Positions 23,424 to 34,381 of a DNA stretch of 64,000 bases are shown in pieces (position 1 is the stretch's first letter; each line of letters opens with the position of its first letter). Below the pieces are notes generated by a model, which was not told the origin of the DNA, did not search any database, and saw only the letters and a program-made list of their open reading frames with translations. The DNA is from Stutzerimonas stutzeri TS44. GTDB taxonomy: Bacteria; Pseudomonadota; Gammaproteobacteria; Pseudomonadales; Pseudomonadaceae. The position numbers and the translations under genes were made by a program. The DNA is taken from the NCBI GenBank assembly GCA_000263395.1, contig AJXE01000001.1, positions 310,001-374,000 of the forward strand, written 5' to 3'.

Positions 23424-24704
23424 ATGACCATCCTGTTTCTGTTCGCCCTGCTCTTCCTGCTGATGTTCCTCGGCGTACCGATCGCCGTGTCGCTGGGCCT
23501 GGCCGGCTCGCTGACCATCATGATCTTCAGCGAGGACTCGGTGCGCTCGCTGGCGATCAAGCTGTTCGAGACCTCCGAGCACTACACCCTGCTGGCGATC
23601 CCGTTCTTCCTGCTTGCCGGTGCATTCATGACCACCGGTGGCGTGGCGCGCCGCCTGATCGACTTCGCCAATGCCTGTGTCGGCCATATCCGTGGCGGCC
23701 TGGCCATCGGCGCGGTCCTGGCGTGCATGCTGTTCGCCGCACTGTCCGGCTCCTCGCCGGCCACCGTGGCCGCGGTCGGCTCCATTGCCATCGCCGGCAT
23801 GGTGCGCTCCGGCTACCCGCAGGCCTTCGGCGCGGGCATCGTCTGTAACGCCGGTACGCTGGGCATCCTCATCCCGCCGTCGGTGGTGATGGTGGTCTAT
23901 GCCGCCGCGACCGAAACCTCGGTCGGCAAGCTGTTCATGGCCGGCGTGGTGCCGGGCCTGCTGCTCGGCACGGTACTGATGGTGGCGATCTACATCATCG
24001 CGGTGAAGAAGAACCTGCCGGCGCTGCCGCGCGCGACCTTCCGCGAGTGGCTGTCCTCTGCACGCAAGGCGATCTGGGGCCTGCTGCTGATGGTGATCAT
24101 CCTCGGCGGCATCTATTCGGGCATGTTCACCCCGACCGAAGCGGCCGCCGTGGCAGCGGTGTACTCCGGCTTCGTCGCGCTGTTCGTCTACAAGGACATG
24201 ACCATCCGCGAATGCCCGAAGGTGATCCTGGAGTCGGCCAAGCTGAGCATCATGTTGATGTTCATCATCGCCAACGCCATGCTGTTCGCCCACGTGCTGA
24301 CCACCGAGCAGATCCCGCAGACCATCACCGCCTGGGTGCTGGAAGCCGGCCTGCAGCCGTGGATGTTCCTGCTGGTGGTGAACATCGTGCTGCTGGTGGC
24401 CGGTGCCTTCATGGAGCCGTCGGCGATCATCCTGATCCTCGCGCCGATCCTCTTCCCGATCGCCGTGCAGCTGGGCATCGACCCGATCCACCTGGGTGTG
24501 ATCATGGTGGTGAACATGGAGATTGGTCTGATCACCCCGCCGGTGGGCCTGAATCTGTTCGTCACCTCGGCAGTGACCGGCATGAGCGTCACCCAGGTGA
24601 TCCGCGCCGCCATGCCGTGGCTGATGCTGCTGCTGAGCTTCCTGGTGATCATCACTTACGTGCCGTGGATCTCCCTGGCACTGCCCGAAGCCCTGGGCAT
24701 GTAG
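23424..24704 (+). CDS. dctM: TRAP transporter large membrane subunit DctM
   Basis: The ion-coupled transport subunit, 426 aa, about 11-12 transmembrane helices. Its ATG follows the dctQ TAA without a gap. Characteristic motifs are FLGVPIAVSLGLAGSL, HYTLLAIPFFLLAGAFMTTGG, FAALSGSSPATVAAVGSI and LGILIPPSVVMVVYA. The symmetric second-half repeat is MVVNMEIGLITPPVGLNLFV. It completes the dctPQM system. A strong intrinsic terminator lies 26 bases downstream. Confidence 0.95.
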   Translation: MTILFLFALLFLLMFLGVPIAVSLGLAGSLTIMIFSEDSVRSLAIKLFETSEHYTLLAIPFFLLAGAFMTTGGVARRLIDFANACVGHIRGGLAIGAVLACMLFAALSGSSPATVAAVGSIAIAGMVRSGYPQAFGAGIVCNAGTLGILIPPSVVMVVYAAATETSVGKLFMAGVVPGLLLGTVLMVAIYIIAVKKNLPALPRATFREWLSSARKAIWGLLLMVIILGGIYSGMFTPTEAAAVAAVYSGFVALFVYKDMTIRECPKVILESAKLSIMLMFIIANAMLFAHVLTTEQIPQTITAWVLEAGLQPWMFLLVVNIVLLVAGAFMEPSAIILILAPILFPIAVQLGIDPIHLGVIMVVNMEIGLITPPVGLNLFVTSAVTGMSVTQVIRAAMPWLMLLLSFLVIITYVPWISLALPEALGM

Positions 24705-24730
24705 CGCCCGGCTTCTTCAGCTTTCCTTTT

Positions 24731-24757
24731 GCCCGGCCTTCGTGCCGGGCTTTTTTT
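24731..24757 (+). terminator. Intrinsic terminator of dctPQM
   Basis: A 7-bp stem, GCCCGGC (24731-24737) with GCCGGGC (24744-24750), loop CTTCGT, followed by seven T (24751-24757). A textbook rho-independent terminator. Confidence 0.9.
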
Positions 24758-25182
24758 GTGCAGAGAAATTTTGCTGCGCAAAACTCCCTCGCACCGCTGC
24801 CGGATGGCAGGGCAGGACTGCTTGCTTCCTTTACGGACGATGGCCAACAGGAACTCGCCAAGCACCATGAAGCAAAACGCTCGGGCAGCCCCCGCACCTG
24901 CCAGCGCAATATTGCCGCACCCCCGGAAAGCGCGACGAACCATTTTCCCAGATGTCTGCCGAGAATCAGCTAACACTCGAACACGTTCGGCGCAATTACA
25001 AACGTCAGGATCAGTGTTGCGGACCTGGTAAAGCACCGTTCTTTATTTCTTAATAAATGAAAACTACGGTTCATTCATCGCCAAAAAGTCTAATTAATTC
25101 TTCAATCGGCCCAGTCTTGGCTACACTGCCAGCAGGCGTCAGCGACGTACTGACGCACAAGCCTGAAAGAAGGAGAACCACG
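24758..25182. other. Intergenic region upstream of fdnG
   Basis: About 425 bases without a convincing gene. It turns AT-rich from about 25030 to 25110, as promoter regions do. A -10-like TACACT lies at 25122-25127 with only a poor -35, about 60 bases before the fdnG start; AGAAGGAGAA just before 25183 is the ribosome site. I saw no clear ANR/FNR or sigma-54 site. Confidence 0.45.
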
Positions 25183-28100
25183 ATGGACATGAATCGTCGA
25201 CAGTTCTTCAAGGTCTGCGGTGTAGGCCTTGGGGCGTCGAGCATGGCGGCATTGGGGATGGCACCGCCGACGGCTTATGCCGAGTCGATTCGGCATTTCA
25301 AACTGACCAACACTCGGGAAACCCGTAACACCTGCCCCTACTGCTCGGTCGGCTGCGGGCTGATCCTCTACAGCCAGGGCAGTGGCGGCAAGAACGTCTC
25401 GCAGAACATCATCCACATCGAAGGCGACGCCGACCATCCGGTCAACCGCGGCACCCTCTGCCCGAAAGGCGCCGGCCTGCTGGACTTCGTCCACAGCCCG
25501 AACCGCCTGCAGTACCCGGAAGTGCGCGAAGCCGGCAGCAACGAGTGGAAGCGCATCGAATGGGATGAAGCCCTCGACCGCATCGCCAAGCTGGTCAAGG
25601 ACGATCGCGACGCCAACTTCGTCGAACGTAACGACAAAGGCCAGACCGTCAACCGCTGGATGACCACCGGATTCCTCGCCGCCTCGGCATCCTCCAACGA
25701 GGCCGGCTACATCACCCACAAAGTAGTGCGCTCACTCGGCATCCTGGCATTCGACAACCAAGCACGTGTCTGACACGGCCCGACGGTGGCAAGTCTTGCC
25801 CCGACGTTTGGCCGTGGCGCCATGACCAACCACTGGTCCGACATCAAGAATGCGGACCTGGTCCTGATCATGGGCGGCAATGCCGCCGAAGCGCATCCGT
25901 GCGGGTTCAAATGGGTGACCGAAGCCAAGGCCCACAACAAGGCCCGGCTGGTCGTGGTCGATCCGCGCTTCACCCGTTCGGCCTCGGTGGCCGACCTCTA
26001 TGCGCCGATCCGTACCGGTACCGACATCGCCTTCCTCGGCGGCCTGATCAACTACCTGTTGGAGAACGACAAGATCCAGCACGAGTACGTGCGCAACTAC
26101 ACGGACGTCTCGTTCATCGTCAAGGAAGGCTTCGGCTTCGAGAACGGCCTGTTCAACGGCTATGACGCCGACAAGCGCAGCTACCCGGACAAATCCGCCT
26201 GGGGCTACGAGCTTGACGAGCAGGGCTTCGCCAAGGTCGACCCGACCCTGCAGCACCCGCGCTGCGTCTTCCAGCTGCTCAAGCAGCACTACAGCCGCTA
26301 TACGCCCGACGTGGTGAGCAACATCTGCGGCACGCCGCAGGACAAGATGCTCAAGGTCTGGGAAACCATTGCCGAGACGTCCGCGCCCGGCAAGGCGATG
26401 ACCATCATGTACGCCCTGGGCTGGACCCAGCACTCGACCGGTTCGCAGATGATCCGTACCGGTGCGATGGTGCAGCTGCTGCTGGGCAACATCGGCATGC
26501 CCGGCGGCGGCATGAACGCGCTGCGCGGTCACTCCAACATCCAGGGCCTGACCGACCTCGGCCTGATGTCCAACCTGCTGCCGGGCTACCTCACCCTGGC
26601 CCAGGACGCGGAGCAGGACTACGCGGCGTACATCACCAAGCGCACCGCCAAGCCGATCCGTCCGGGGCAGCTGTCCTACTGGCAGAACTACGAGAAGTTC
26701 CACGTCAGCCTGATGAAGTCCTGGTACGGCGACAACGCCACCGCCGAGAACAACTGGGGCTACGACTGGCTGCCGAAGCTGGATATCCCCGGCTACGACG
26801 TACTCAAGTACTTCGACATGATGTACCAGGGTCAGGTCAACGGTTACTTCTGCCAGGGCTTCAACCCGATCGCCTCGTTCCCCAACAAGGCGAAGGTCAG
26901 CGCGGCGCTGGCCAAGCTGAAGTTCCTCGTGATCATGGACCCGCTGGTCACCGAGACCAGCGAATTCTGGCGCAACGCCGGCGAGTTCAACGACGTCGAC
27001 ACCGCCAGCATCCAGACCACGGTGTTCCGTCTGCCGACCAGCTGCTTCGCCGAGGAAGACGGCTCACTGGTCAACAGCGGCCGCTGGCTGCAATGGCACT
27101 GGAAGGCGGCCGAGCCGCCGGCACAGGCCAAAACCGACGTGGTGATCATGGGCGCCCTGTTCCATCGCCTGCGCGAGATGTACCGCAAGGACGGCGGCGC
27201 CTACGCCGAGCCGCTGCTGAACATCGACTGGCCCTACCAGCGTCCCGATGAGCCGAGCAGCGAGGAAATCGCCCGCGAATTCAGCGGCAAGGCGCTGGCC
27301 GACGTCACCGATCCGGCCACCGGCGCGGTGCTGGCCAAGGCCGGCGAACAACTGGCCGGTTTCGGTCAGCTGCGCGCCGACGGCTCGACCGCCAGCGGCT
27401 GCTGGATCTTCTGCGGCGCCTGGACCCAGGCGGGCAACCAGATGGCGCGGCGCGACAACGCCGACCCCTACGGCATGGGCCAGACCCTTGGCTGGGCCTG
27501 GTCCTGGCCGGCCAACCGGCGGATCCTCTACAACCGCGCCTCGGCCGACGTCTCCGGCAAGCCGTGGGACCCGGAGAAGAAGCGCCTGGTGTGGTGGGAC
27601 GGCAAGACCTGGGGCGGCACCGACGTGCCCGACTTCAAGGTCGACTCGCCACCGGAAGCCGGCATGAACCCGTTCATCATGAACCCGGAAGGCGTGGCGC
27701 GACTGTTCGCCGTGGACAAGCTGAACGAGGGGCCATTCCCCGAGCACTACGAGCCGTTCGAGACGCCGATCGGGCGCAACCCCATGCACCCGGACAATCC
27801 GCAGGCCATCAGCAACCCGGCCGCGCGGGTGTTCAAGAACGACATGGAGCTGTTCGGCAACGCGGAGGAATTCCCCTACGCGGCGACCACCTATCGTCTG
27901 ACCGAGCACTTCCACTTCTGGACCAAGCATTGCCGTCTCAATGCGGTCACCCAGCCCGAGCAGTTCGTCGAGATCGGCGAAGTGCTGGCCAAGGAACTGG
28001 GCATCGCCGCCGGCGAGCGGGTCAAGGTGTCGTCCAACCGCGGCTACATCAAGGCGGTTGCGGTGGTGACCAAGCGCATCAAGCCGCTGACCGTGGACGG

Positions 28101-28257
28101 CAAGACCGTGCACCACATCGGCATCCCGCTGCACTGGGGCTTCGCCGGGCTGGCGCGCAACGGCTACCTGACCAACACGCTGACGCCGTTCGTCGGTGAC
28201 GCGAACACCCAGACGCCGGAGTTCAAGTCGTTCCTGGTCAACGTGGAGAAGGCATGA
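25183..28257 (+). CDS. fdnG: Formate dehydrogenase-N alpha subunit, selenocysteine-containing
   Basis: Periplasmic catalytic subunit oxidising formate to CO2. The gene is 1024 codons with an in-frame TGA (25771-25773) read as selenocysteine 197 (E. coli FdnG: Sec196); both parts are in the same frame and the bSECIS hairpin follows. The start at 25183 follows AAGGAG. The N-terminus is a twin-arginine signal (NRRQFFKVC), so the folded cofactor-loaded enzyme is exported by Tat. A [4Fe-4S] motif follows (CPYCSVGCG ... GTLCPKGA), then the molybdopterin-binding domains with [15 protein letters not shown] and, at the C-terminus, the molydopterin dinucleotide-binding domain ([19 protein letters not shown]). 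Sec would coordinate the metal. The stop overlaps fdnH. An annotator that treats TGA as stop would split this gene in two. Confidence 0.96.
25771..25813 (+). promoter_or_regulatory. UGA-Sec codon and bSECIS element in fdnG
   Basis: After the TGA, GGCC (25777-25780) can pair with GGCC (25810-25813). The apical stem is CGG (25784-25786) with CCG (25801-25803), a bulged U at 25787, and GGCA (25788-25791) with TGCC (25797-25800), closing the loop AGUCU. The bulged U and the GU in the loop are the SelB-recognised features of E. coli fdhF/fdnG elements. The hairpin recruits SelB with Sec-tRNA to the UGA. Confidence 0.92.
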
Positions 28258-29195
28258 TGGCTACTCAAGACGTGATTGCCCGCTCTGCCACGACCACCGA
28301 GCGGCCGTCGATCCGCGAGATCGGCGAAGTGGCGAAGCTGATCGACACCTCCAAGTGCATCGGCTGCAAGGCCTGCCAGGTCGCCTGTTCGGAATGGAAC
28401 GACCTGCGCGACGAGGTCGGCACCAGCCCGGGAACCTACGACAACCCGATCGACCTCACCGCCGAGTCCTGGACGGTGATGAAGTTCGCCGAGTACGAGA
28501 ACCCGGGCAGCGGCAACCTCGAATGGCTGATCCGCAAGGACGGCTGCATGCATTGCGCCGAGCCGGGCTGCCTCAAGGCCTGCCCGAGCCCCGGTGCGAT
28601 CGTGCAGTACGCCAACGGCATCGTCGACTTCAACCAGGACAAGTGCATCGGCTGCGGCTACTGCATCACCGGTTGCCCGTTCGACATCCCGCGCATTTCG
28701 GAGAAGGACAAGAAGGCCTACAAGTGCACGCTGTGCTCCGACCGGGTCTCGGTCGGGCTGGAGCCGGCGTGCGTGAAGACCTGTCCGACCGGCGCCATCG
28801 TCTTCGGCAGCAAGGAAGACATGAAGGAGCATGCCGCCGGGCGCATCGCCGACCTCAAGGAGCGTGGCTTCGACCAGGCCGGGCTGTACGACCCGGACGG
28901 CGTGGGCGGTACGCACGTGATGTACGTGCTGCACCACGCCGACCAGCCGTCGCTGTACAGCGCCCTGCCCAACGAGCCGACCATCAGTCCGCTGGTCAGC
29001 CTGTGGAAAGGCGTCACCAAGCCGCTGGCGCTGCTCGGCATGGGTGCGGCGGTGCTGGCCGGGTTCTTCCACTACACGCGTGTCGGTCCGTCGCGCGTCG
29101 AGGAGGATGAGTCCGAGGGCGAACTCAGCGAACCGGTCGTGCACAAGGTCGATCCGACGGTGCATGTGGTCGATCCGAAGGAGCCTCGTCCCTGA
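28254..29195 (+). CDS. fdnH: Formate dehydrogenase-N beta (iron-sulfur) subunit
   Basis: Carries electrons from FdnG to the cytochrome b subunit. 313 aa with four ferredoxin-type Cys clusters: [35 protein letters not shown] and CTLCSDRV...CVKTC, enough for four [4Fe-4S] centres. Near the C-terminus one transmembrane helix ([19 protein letters not shown]) anchors it to the membrane. An acidic tail ([12 protein letters not shown]) follows. It has no signal peptide and should be co-exported with the Tat-targeted FdnG. The start overlaps the fdnG stop (ATGATG). Confidence 0.95.
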   Translation: MMATQDVIARSATTTERPSIREIGEVAKLIDTSKCIGCKACQVACSEWNDLRDEVGTSPGTYDNPIDLTAESWTVMKFAEYENPGSGNLEWLIRKDGCMHCAEPGCLKACPSPGAIVQYANGIVDFNQDKCIGCGYCITGCPFDIPRISEKDKKAYKCTLCSDRVSVGLEPACVKTCPTGAIVFGSKEDMKEHAAGRIADLKERGFDQAGLYDPDGVGGTHVMYVLHHADQPSLYSALPNEPTISPLVSLWKGVTKPLALLGMGAAVLAGFFHYTRVGPSRVEEDESEGELSEPVVHKVDPTVHVVDPKEPRP

Positions 29196-29201
29196 CGAAT
29201 G

Positions 29202-29221
29202 CGGCCCTGCACGCAGGGCCG
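29202..29221 (+). terminator. Hairpin between fdnH and fdnI
   Basis: CGGCCCTGC (29202-29210) and GCAGGGCCG (29213-29221) pair perfectly, followed by TCTTT. The loop is short (AC; probably four after opening). It may attenuate transcription or stabilise the upstream message. Confidence 0.5.
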
Positions 29222-29258
29222 TCTTTCCCGGGGCAGCCGAATGCTCAAGGAGCCAGCT

Positions 29259-29879
29259 ATGAATAACCAAATCGAACGCTACACACCGTCCCAGCGATCC
29301 AATCACTGGGCCGTCGCCATCCTCTTCGTGCTCGCTGCACTGTCGGGGCTGGCGCTGTTCCATCCGGCGCTGTTCGGCCTTTCCGGGCTGTTCGGCGGCG
29401 GCACCTGGACGCGCATCCTGCATCCGTTCATCGGCGTGGCGATGTTCCTGCTGTTCCTGGTGCTGGCGCTGCGCTTCGCTAGCCATAACCGCATCGAGCC
29501 GCGCGACCGCCAGTGGCTGCGGCAGATCGGCGACGTGGTTAACAACCGCGAAGACCGGCTGCCGGAAGTCGGGCGCTACAACGCCGGGCAGAAGCTGCTG
29601 TTCTGGATGCTGATCGTCTGCATGCTGGTGCTGCTGCTCAGCGGCATCGTCATCTGGCGCGAGTACTTCGCCAGCGCCTTCGGCATCGTCACGCTGCGCT
29701 GGGCCAGCCTGCTGCACGCGGCAGCCGCGTTCGTGCTGATCGTCAGCATCATCGTGCACATCTACGCCGCGATCTGGCTGAAGGGCTCGATGGGCGCCAT
29801 GCTCTACGGCACGGTCAGCCGTGCCTGGGCGCGCAAGCACCATCGGGCCTGGTACCGCGAGATCAACGAGCGCAAGTAA
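29259..29879 (+). CDS. fdnI: Formate dehydrogenase-N gamma subunit, cytochrome b556
   Basis: The membrane di-haem cytochrome b that passes electrons to quinone. 206 aa from the ATG at 29259, preceded by AAGGAG. Four helices are visible: [60 protein letters not shown] and [20 protein letters not shown]. Candidate haem-ligand His residues are in SNHW, ILHP, LLHA and [29 protein letters not shown] is the family C-terminal motif. The quinone used (ubiquinone or menaquinone) cannot be read from the sequence; FdoI-type use is equally possible. Confidence 0.93.
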   Translation: MNNQIERYTPSQRSNHWAVAILFVLAALSGLALFHPALFGLSGLFGGGTWTRILHPFIGVAMFLLFLVLALRFASHNRIEPRDRQWLRQIGDVVNNREDRLPEVGRYNAGQKLLFWMLIVCMLVLLLSGIVIWREYFASAFGIVTLRWASLLHAAAAFVLIVSIIVHIYAAIWLKGSMGAMLYGTVSRAWARKHHRAWYREINERK

Positions 29880-29893
29880 GTCCCTCGCCGCAC

Positions 29894-29932
29894 CACTGCG
29901 GCCGCCGGCGAATAGCGCCGGCGGCCGCAGTG
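29894..29932 (+). terminator. Long GC hairpin between fdnI and fdhE
   Basis: A 17-bp perfect stem (29894-29910 with 29916-29932), loop AATAG, 14 bases after the fdnI stop. It is followed by CGCTTT rather than a clean T-run. It is one of the strongest hairpins in the window and likely reduces read-through into fdhE-selA-selB. Confidence 0.65.
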
Positions 29933-30001
29933 CGCTTTACGCATGCAGCAACCCGCCACGGGCTATGCTGTCCCGCAACGCCATAAGAAAAGGAGTCCTG
30001 C

Positions 30002-30919
30002 GTGGCAGGCACCATTCTCGAACCCGGGCAGATCGAAGCCGCTGCCAGCAAACCCCCTTTCCTCGACCTGCCGCCGCGCGAACTGTTCGTCCTGCGCGCC
30101 GAACGCCTGGACAAGCTCGCCGCCGATCACCCGCTGGGCGATTACCTGCGGCTGCTGGCCGGCGTCTGCCGTGCACAGCAGCAGGTGCTCGACAATCCCC
30201 CCGCGCTGCCGCCGCTGGACGCTCACCGCACCCGCGAATGCCTGACGCACGATCTGCCGCCGCTGGCCGCCGACACGCTGGTCCGCGAGGACGCCTGGCT
30301 CGCGATGCTCGACGCCTGGCTGGAGGCCTTCGGCACGCCGGACAGCCCCACCGTGGCCGCCGCCCTCGAGCAGTTGCGCAACGCCGACGCCGGCCAGCGC
30401 AAGGCCTGGGCCGTGGCCCTGATCAGCGGCCAGTACGACAGCCTGCCGGCGGCGCTGGTGCCGTTCCTCGGTGCCGCGCTGCAGGTCGCCTGGACTCACT
30501 GGGCGCTGTCGCTCGATCCGACCGCCGTGCGCGAGCGCGAAGACCAGACGCATTGCCCCTGCTGTGGCGCACCGCCAATGGCCGGGGTGATCCGCCACCG
30601 CGGCCAGCGCAACGGCCTGCGCTACCTGGTCTGCTCGCTGTGCTCCAGCGAGTGGCACTACGTGCGGTTGAAGTGCAGCCACTGCCGCAGCACCAAGAAG
30701 CTCGACTACCTGCATCTCGAGGGCTCGCCGCAGGGCGTCAAGGCCGAGGTCTGCCCGTCCTGCAACGGCTATCTCAAGCAGCTCTATCTGGAGCTGGCAG
30801 CGGCTGGCGAGACACTGTCGGCCGACCTCGCCACGCTGGACCTGGACATGCTGCTGGCCGAGCAGGGCTTCCAGCGCATGGCGCCCAACCTGCTGCTGGC
30901 ACCGGGCGGCGAAGGATGA
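30002..30919 (+). CDS. fdhE: Formate dehydrogenase accessory protein FdhE
   Basis: Cytoplasmic maturation/proofreading factor for Tat-exported formate dehydrogenases; characterised homologues bind the catalytic subunit and iron. 305 aa. The start is GTG at 30002, placed by AAAAGGAG upstream. Four CxxC pairs in the C-terminal half ([34 protein letters not shown]) form the rubredoxin-like metal site. The N-terminal half ([19 protein letters not shown]) is helical. The stop overlaps the selA ATG. Confidence 0.94.
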   Translation: MAGTILEPGQIEAAASKPPFLDLPPRELFVLRAERLDKLAADHPLGDYLRLLAGVCRAQQQVLDNPPALPPLDAHRTRECLTHDLPPLAADTLVREDAWLAMLDAWLEAFGTPDSPTVAAALEQLRNADAGQRKAWAVALISGQYDSLPAALVPFLGAALQVAWTHWALSLDPTAVREREDQTHCPCCGAPPMAGVIRHRGQRNGLRYLVCSLCSSEWHYVRLKCSHCRSTKKLDYLHLEGSPQGVKAEVCPSCNGYLKQLYLELAAAGETLSADLATLDLDMLLAEQGFQRMAPNLLLAPGGEG

Positions 30920-32325
30920 GCAGCGCGCACCTGCCTTCGGTCGACCGGCTGCTGCGCGCTCCGGCCTGCCAGCCGCTGCAGCAGCGCTATGGCCGTCAGG
31001 CGCTGCTCAACACCCTGCGCGACCTGCTCGACGAGCTGCGCGAGCCGGCCCGCAACGGCCAGCTCGCCGCGCTGGAGCTGTCCGAGGCAGTGCTCGCCGG
31101 GCGTGCCGGCGAACGCCTGGCCAGCCAGCATCGCAGCCGCGTGCGCCGCGTGTTCAACCTTACCGGCACGGTGCTGCACACCAACCTCGGCCGCGCGCTG
31201 CTACCGGACGAGGCCATCGAGGCGATCACCCTCGCCGCGCGCTATCCGCTCAACCTGGAATTCGACCTGTCGACCGGCAAGCGCGGCGATCGCGACGACC
31301 TGATCGAAGGCTTGATCCGCGAGCTGACCGGCGCTGAGGCCGTCACCGTGGTCAACAACAACGCCGCCGCCGTGCTGCTGGCGCTGAACAGCCTGGGCGC
31401 ACGCAAGGAAGGCATCATCTCCCGCGGCGAGCTGATCGAGATCGGCGGCGCCTTCCGCATCCCCGACATCATGGCGCGCGCCGGCGTGAAGCTGGTGGAA
31501 GTCGGCACCACCAACCGCACCCACGCCAAGGATTACGAAGCAGCGATCACCCCACGCTCGGGCCTGCTGATGCGCGTGCACACCAGCAACTACAGCGTGC
31601 AGGGCTTCACCGCCAGCGTCGCCACCCGCGCGCTGGCCGACATCGCCCACGCCCACGACCTGCCGCTGCTGGAGGACTTGGGCAGCGGCAGCCTGGTCGA
31701 CCTCTCGCGCTGGGGCCTGCCGAAAGAGCCCACCGTGCAGGAAGCGCTGCGCGACGGTGCCGACATCGTCACCTTCAGCGGCGACAAGCTGCTCGGTGGC
31801 CCGCAGGCCGGGCTGATCGTCGGCAGTCGCGAGCTGATCGCGAAGATCAAGAAGAACCCACTCAAGCGCGCCCTGCGCGTCGACAAGCTGACCCTCGCCG
31901 CGCTGGAAGGGGTGCTCAACCTCTATCGCGACCCCGACCGTCTGGCCGAGCGCCTCACCAGCCTGCGCCTGCTCAGCCGACCGCAGACGGAGATCCGCGC
32001 CCAGGCCGAACGCATCGCGCCGGCGCTGGCCACCATGCTCGGTGAAACCTGGCAGGTCGCGGTAACCGATGCGCTCGGCATGATCGGCAGCGGTGCGCAG
32101 CCGGTGGCGCGCCTGCCCAGCGCCGCCCTGTGTATCCGCCCGCAGCAACCCAAGCGCCTACGCGGCCGCAGCCTGCGCCAGCTGGAAGAAGCCCTGCGCT
32201 GCCTGCCGATTCCCGTGCTCGGGCGCATCGACGACGACGCGCTCTGGCTCGACCTGCGCCAGCTCGACGACGAGCCGGCCTTTCTCCAGCAACTGGTGCA
32301 CCTGCAAGAGGAGCTGGCGATTTGA
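30916..32325 (+). CDS. selA: L-seryl-tRNA(Sec) selenium transferase
   Basis: A PLP enzyme converting seryl-tRNA-Sec to selenocysteyl-tRNA-Sec with selenophosphate. 469 aa, near the usual 460-470. The PLP-binding Lys291 is in [13 protein letters not shown]. Other family blocks are [36 protein letters not shown] and [17 protein letters not shown]. It overlaps fdhE by ATGA and selB by TTGA. The substrate tRNA is encoded just after selB. Confidence 0.97.
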   Translation: MSSAHLPSVDRLLRAPACQPLQQRYGRQALLNTLRDLLDELREPARNGQLAALELSEAVLAGRAGERLASQHRSRVRRVFNLTGTVLHTNLGRALLPDEAIEAITLAARYPLNLEFDLSTGKRGDRDDLIEGLIRELTGAEAVTVVNNNAAAVLLALNSLGARKEGIISRGELIEIGGAFRIPDIMARAGVKLVEVGTTNRTHAKDYEAAITPRSGLLMRVHTSNYSVQGFTASVATRALADIAHAHDLPLLEDLGSGSLVDLSRWGLPKEPTVQEALRDGADIVTFSGDKLLGGPQAGLIVGSRELIAKIKKNPLKRALRVDKLTLAALEGVLNLYRDPDRLAERLTSLRLLSRPQTEIRAQAERIAPALATMLGETWQVAVTDALGMIGSGAQPVARLPSAALCIRPQQPKRLRGRSLRQLEEALRCLPIPVLGRIDDDALWLDLRQLDDEPAFLQQLVHLQEELAI

Positions 32326-34238
32326 TCGTCGGTACCGCCGGCCATATCGACCATGGCAAGACCGCGCTGCTCAAGGCCCTGACCGGCCAGCAGGGCGACC
32401 GCCGCCGCGAGGAACGCGAGCGCGGCATCACCATCGACCTCGGCTATGCCTATGCCGACCTCGGTGAAGGCACGCTGACCGGCTTCATCGACGTGCCCGG
32501 CCACGAGCGCTTCATCCACAACATGCTCGCCGGTGCCAGCGGTATCGACTGCCTGCTGCTGGTGGTCGCCGCCGATGACGGCGTGATGCCGCAGACCCGC
32601 GAGCACCTGGCCATCGTCGAACTGCTCGGCATCCGCCGCGCGCTGGTCGCGCTGACCAAGATCGACCGCGTCGAGCCCGCACGCAGCGTCACCGTGCGCC
32701 AGCAGATCGATGACCTGCTGGCCAGCGGGGCGCTGGCGGGCGCGCCGGTCTTCCCCGTTTCCAGCGCCACCGGCGAGGGGGTCGACGCCTTGCGCCAGGC
32801 GCTGGTCGCCGAGGCTGCGCGCGCCGAGGCACGTGGCACCGACGGCCATTTCCGCCTCGCCATCGATCGCGCCTTCAGCGTCAGCGGCACCGGCGTGGTG
32901 GTCACCGGCACCGCCTTCGCCGGGCGCGTGCAGGTCGGCGATGAACTGCAACTCAGCCCGAGCGGCCGCAGCGTGCGCGTGCGCGGCCTGCATGCGCAGA
33001 ACCGCGAAGCCGGGCAGGCCCATGCCGGCCAGCGCGTGGCCCTGAACCTGGCCGGCGAGCGGCTGGCGGTCGAACAGATTCATCGCGGCGACTGGTTGCT
33101 GCAACCGCTGCTGCATGCGCCGACCCAGCGCATCGATATCCAGTTCCAGCTGCTGCCCGGCGAGACCCACGAACTCAAGCACTGGACGCCGGTGCACGCC
33201 CACCTCGGCGCGCAGGACGTCACCGCACGCATCGCCCTGCTCGAAGGCGAAAGCCTTGCGCCCGGTGCATGGATGTTCGCCCAGCTGCTGCTCAACGCAC
33301 CGATCCACGCCGTGCACGGCGACCGCATCGTGCTGCGTGACCAATCCGCCCAGCGCACCCTCGGCGGCGGCCGGGTGCTCGACCCGTTCGCGCCGCCACG
33401 CAACCGCCGGCGCGAAGCACGTCTGGCACAACTGCGCGCACTCGATGCCTCCTCGCTGGAACAAGCCCTGCCCGGCCTGCTCGCCGAAGCCCACAACGGC
33501 CTCGAACCGCAGGCTCTGGAGCGCCAGTTCAACCGCCCGCGCGATGGCTGGCAGCTGCCGGCCAGCGCAGTGGCGATCGCCACGCGCCAGGGGCCGCGGC
33601 TGTTCGATCAACCACGCTGGCAAACCCTCGGCGCGCTGCTACTCGCCGCCCTGCAACGCTTTCACGAGGAGCAACCCGACGAACTGGGACCGGACCGCGA
33701 CCGCCTGCGCCGCTTCGCCCTGCCGCAGCTGGAGCGACCGGTATTCATCGCCCTGCTCGAGCAGGCTCTGGCCGCTGGCGAGATTGCCAGCAGCGGCCCC
33801 TGGCTGCATCGCCCCGACCACCAGGTCCGTCTGACCGCACAGGAAGAAGCGCTGAAGGCGCGTCTCTGGCCGCTGCTGGAAGCCGGCCGCTTCGACCCGC
33901 CCTGGGTCCGCGACCTCGCCAGCGCGCTCGGCGCCGAAGAACTGCAGACGCGCCAGCTGCTGCGCAAGCTCGCCCGCCTGGGCCTGCTGCAACAGGTGGT
34001 CAAGGACCTGTTCTACCCCGAGCTCACCATCCGCCAGCTCGCCGGGCACGCCTTGCAGCTCGAAGCACAAAGCGGCGTGATCCGCGCCGCCGCCTTCCGC
34101 GACCAGATCCAACTCGGGCGCAAACGCAGCATCCAGCTGCTCGAACACTTCGACCGCATCGGCCTCACCCGCCGCTTCGGCAACGAACGCAAGATCCGCC
34201 ACGACAACGCTCTGGCGACAGAGGCACCGCTCGGGTAG
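32322..34238 (+). CDS. selB: Selenocysteine-specific elongation factor SelB
   Basis: A GTPase that delivers Sec-tRNA to UGA codons marked by a bSECIS. 638 aa. The start is TTG at 32322, overlapping the selA TGA; it is the only candidate that gives the full N-terminus ([20 protein letters not shown]), and GAGGAG precedes it. GTPase motifs are GHIDHGKT (7-14), DVPGHERF and TKID. EF-Tu-like domains 2 and 3 follow, then the C-terminal winged-helix repeats that bind the SECIS ([28 protein letters not shown] and [25 protein letters not shown]). A hairpin and the selC gene come next. Confidence 0.97.
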   Translation: MIVGTAGHIDHGKTALLKALTGQQGDRRREERERGITIDLGYAYADLGEGTLTGFIDVPGHERFIHNMLAGASGIDCLLLVVAADDGVMPQTREHLAIVELLGIRRALVALTKIDRVEPARSVTVRQQIDDLLASGALAGAPVFPVSSATGEGVDALRQALVAEAARAEARGTDGHFRLAIDRAFSVSGTGVVVTGTAFAGRVQVGDELQLSPSGRSVRVRGLHAQNREAGQAHAGQRVALNLAGERLAVEQIHRGDWLLQPLLHAPTQRIDIQFQLLPGETHELKHWTPVHAHLGAQDVTARIALLEGESLAPGAWMFAQLLLNAPIHAVHGDRIVLRDQSAQRTLGGGRVLDPFAPPRNRRREARLAQLRALDASSLEQALPGLLAEAHNGLEPQALERQFNRPRDGWQLPASAVAIATRQGPRLFDQPRWQTLGALLLAALQRFHEEQPDELGPDRDRLRRFALPQLERPVFIALLEQALAAGEIASSGPWLHRPDHQVRLTAQEEALKARLWPLLEAGRFDPPWVRDLASALGAEELQTRQLLRKLARLGLLQQVVKDLFYPELTIRQLAGHALQLEAQSGVIRAAAFRDQIQLGRKRSIQLLEHFDRIGLTRRFGNERKIRHDNALATEAPLG

Positions 34239-34252
34239 TCTGGCAGCCGTTC

Positions 34253-34270
34253 GCTGACCTATCGGTCAGC
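34253..34270 (+). terminator. Hairpin between selB and selC
   Basis: GCTGACC (34253-34259), loop TATC, GGTCAGC (34264-34270); a perfect 7-bp stem ending 15 bases before the tRNA, without a T-run. It may be a weak terminator or an RNA processing signal. Confidence 0.45.
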
Positions 34271-34285
34271 CATGACCCTTCACAA

Positions 34286-34381
34286 GGAAGGCAATCGCAC
34301 CCGGTGGTGCGGCCGGGCTTCAAACCCGGTTGGGGGCGGCAGCCGTTCCCGGGTGGGTTCGACTCCCACTGCCTTCCGCCA
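34286..34381 (+). tRNA. selC: tRNA-Sec (UCA)
   Basis: A selenocysteine tRNA of 96 nt with encoded CCA. The acceptor stem has 8 bp (GGAAGGCA at 34286-34293 with TGCCTTCC at 34370-34377) and is followed by GCCA. The D stem has 6 bp (CGCACC/GGTGCG) with a 4-base loop. The anticodon loop is CTTCAAA, anticodon UCA, within the stem CCGGG/CCCGG. A long variable arm and the T arm (GTGGG TTCGACT CCCAC) follow. The 8/5 acceptor/T arrangement, long D stem and UCA anticodon are diagnostic of bacterial tRNA-Sec. Confidence 0.97.

Noticed and set aside
25057..25773. A separate 238-aa protein ending at TGA 25773
   Set aside because: It is the 5' part of fdnG; the TGA is a selenocysteine codon with bSECIS and the frame continues unchanged. 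The in-frame ATG at 25057 has no ribosome site.
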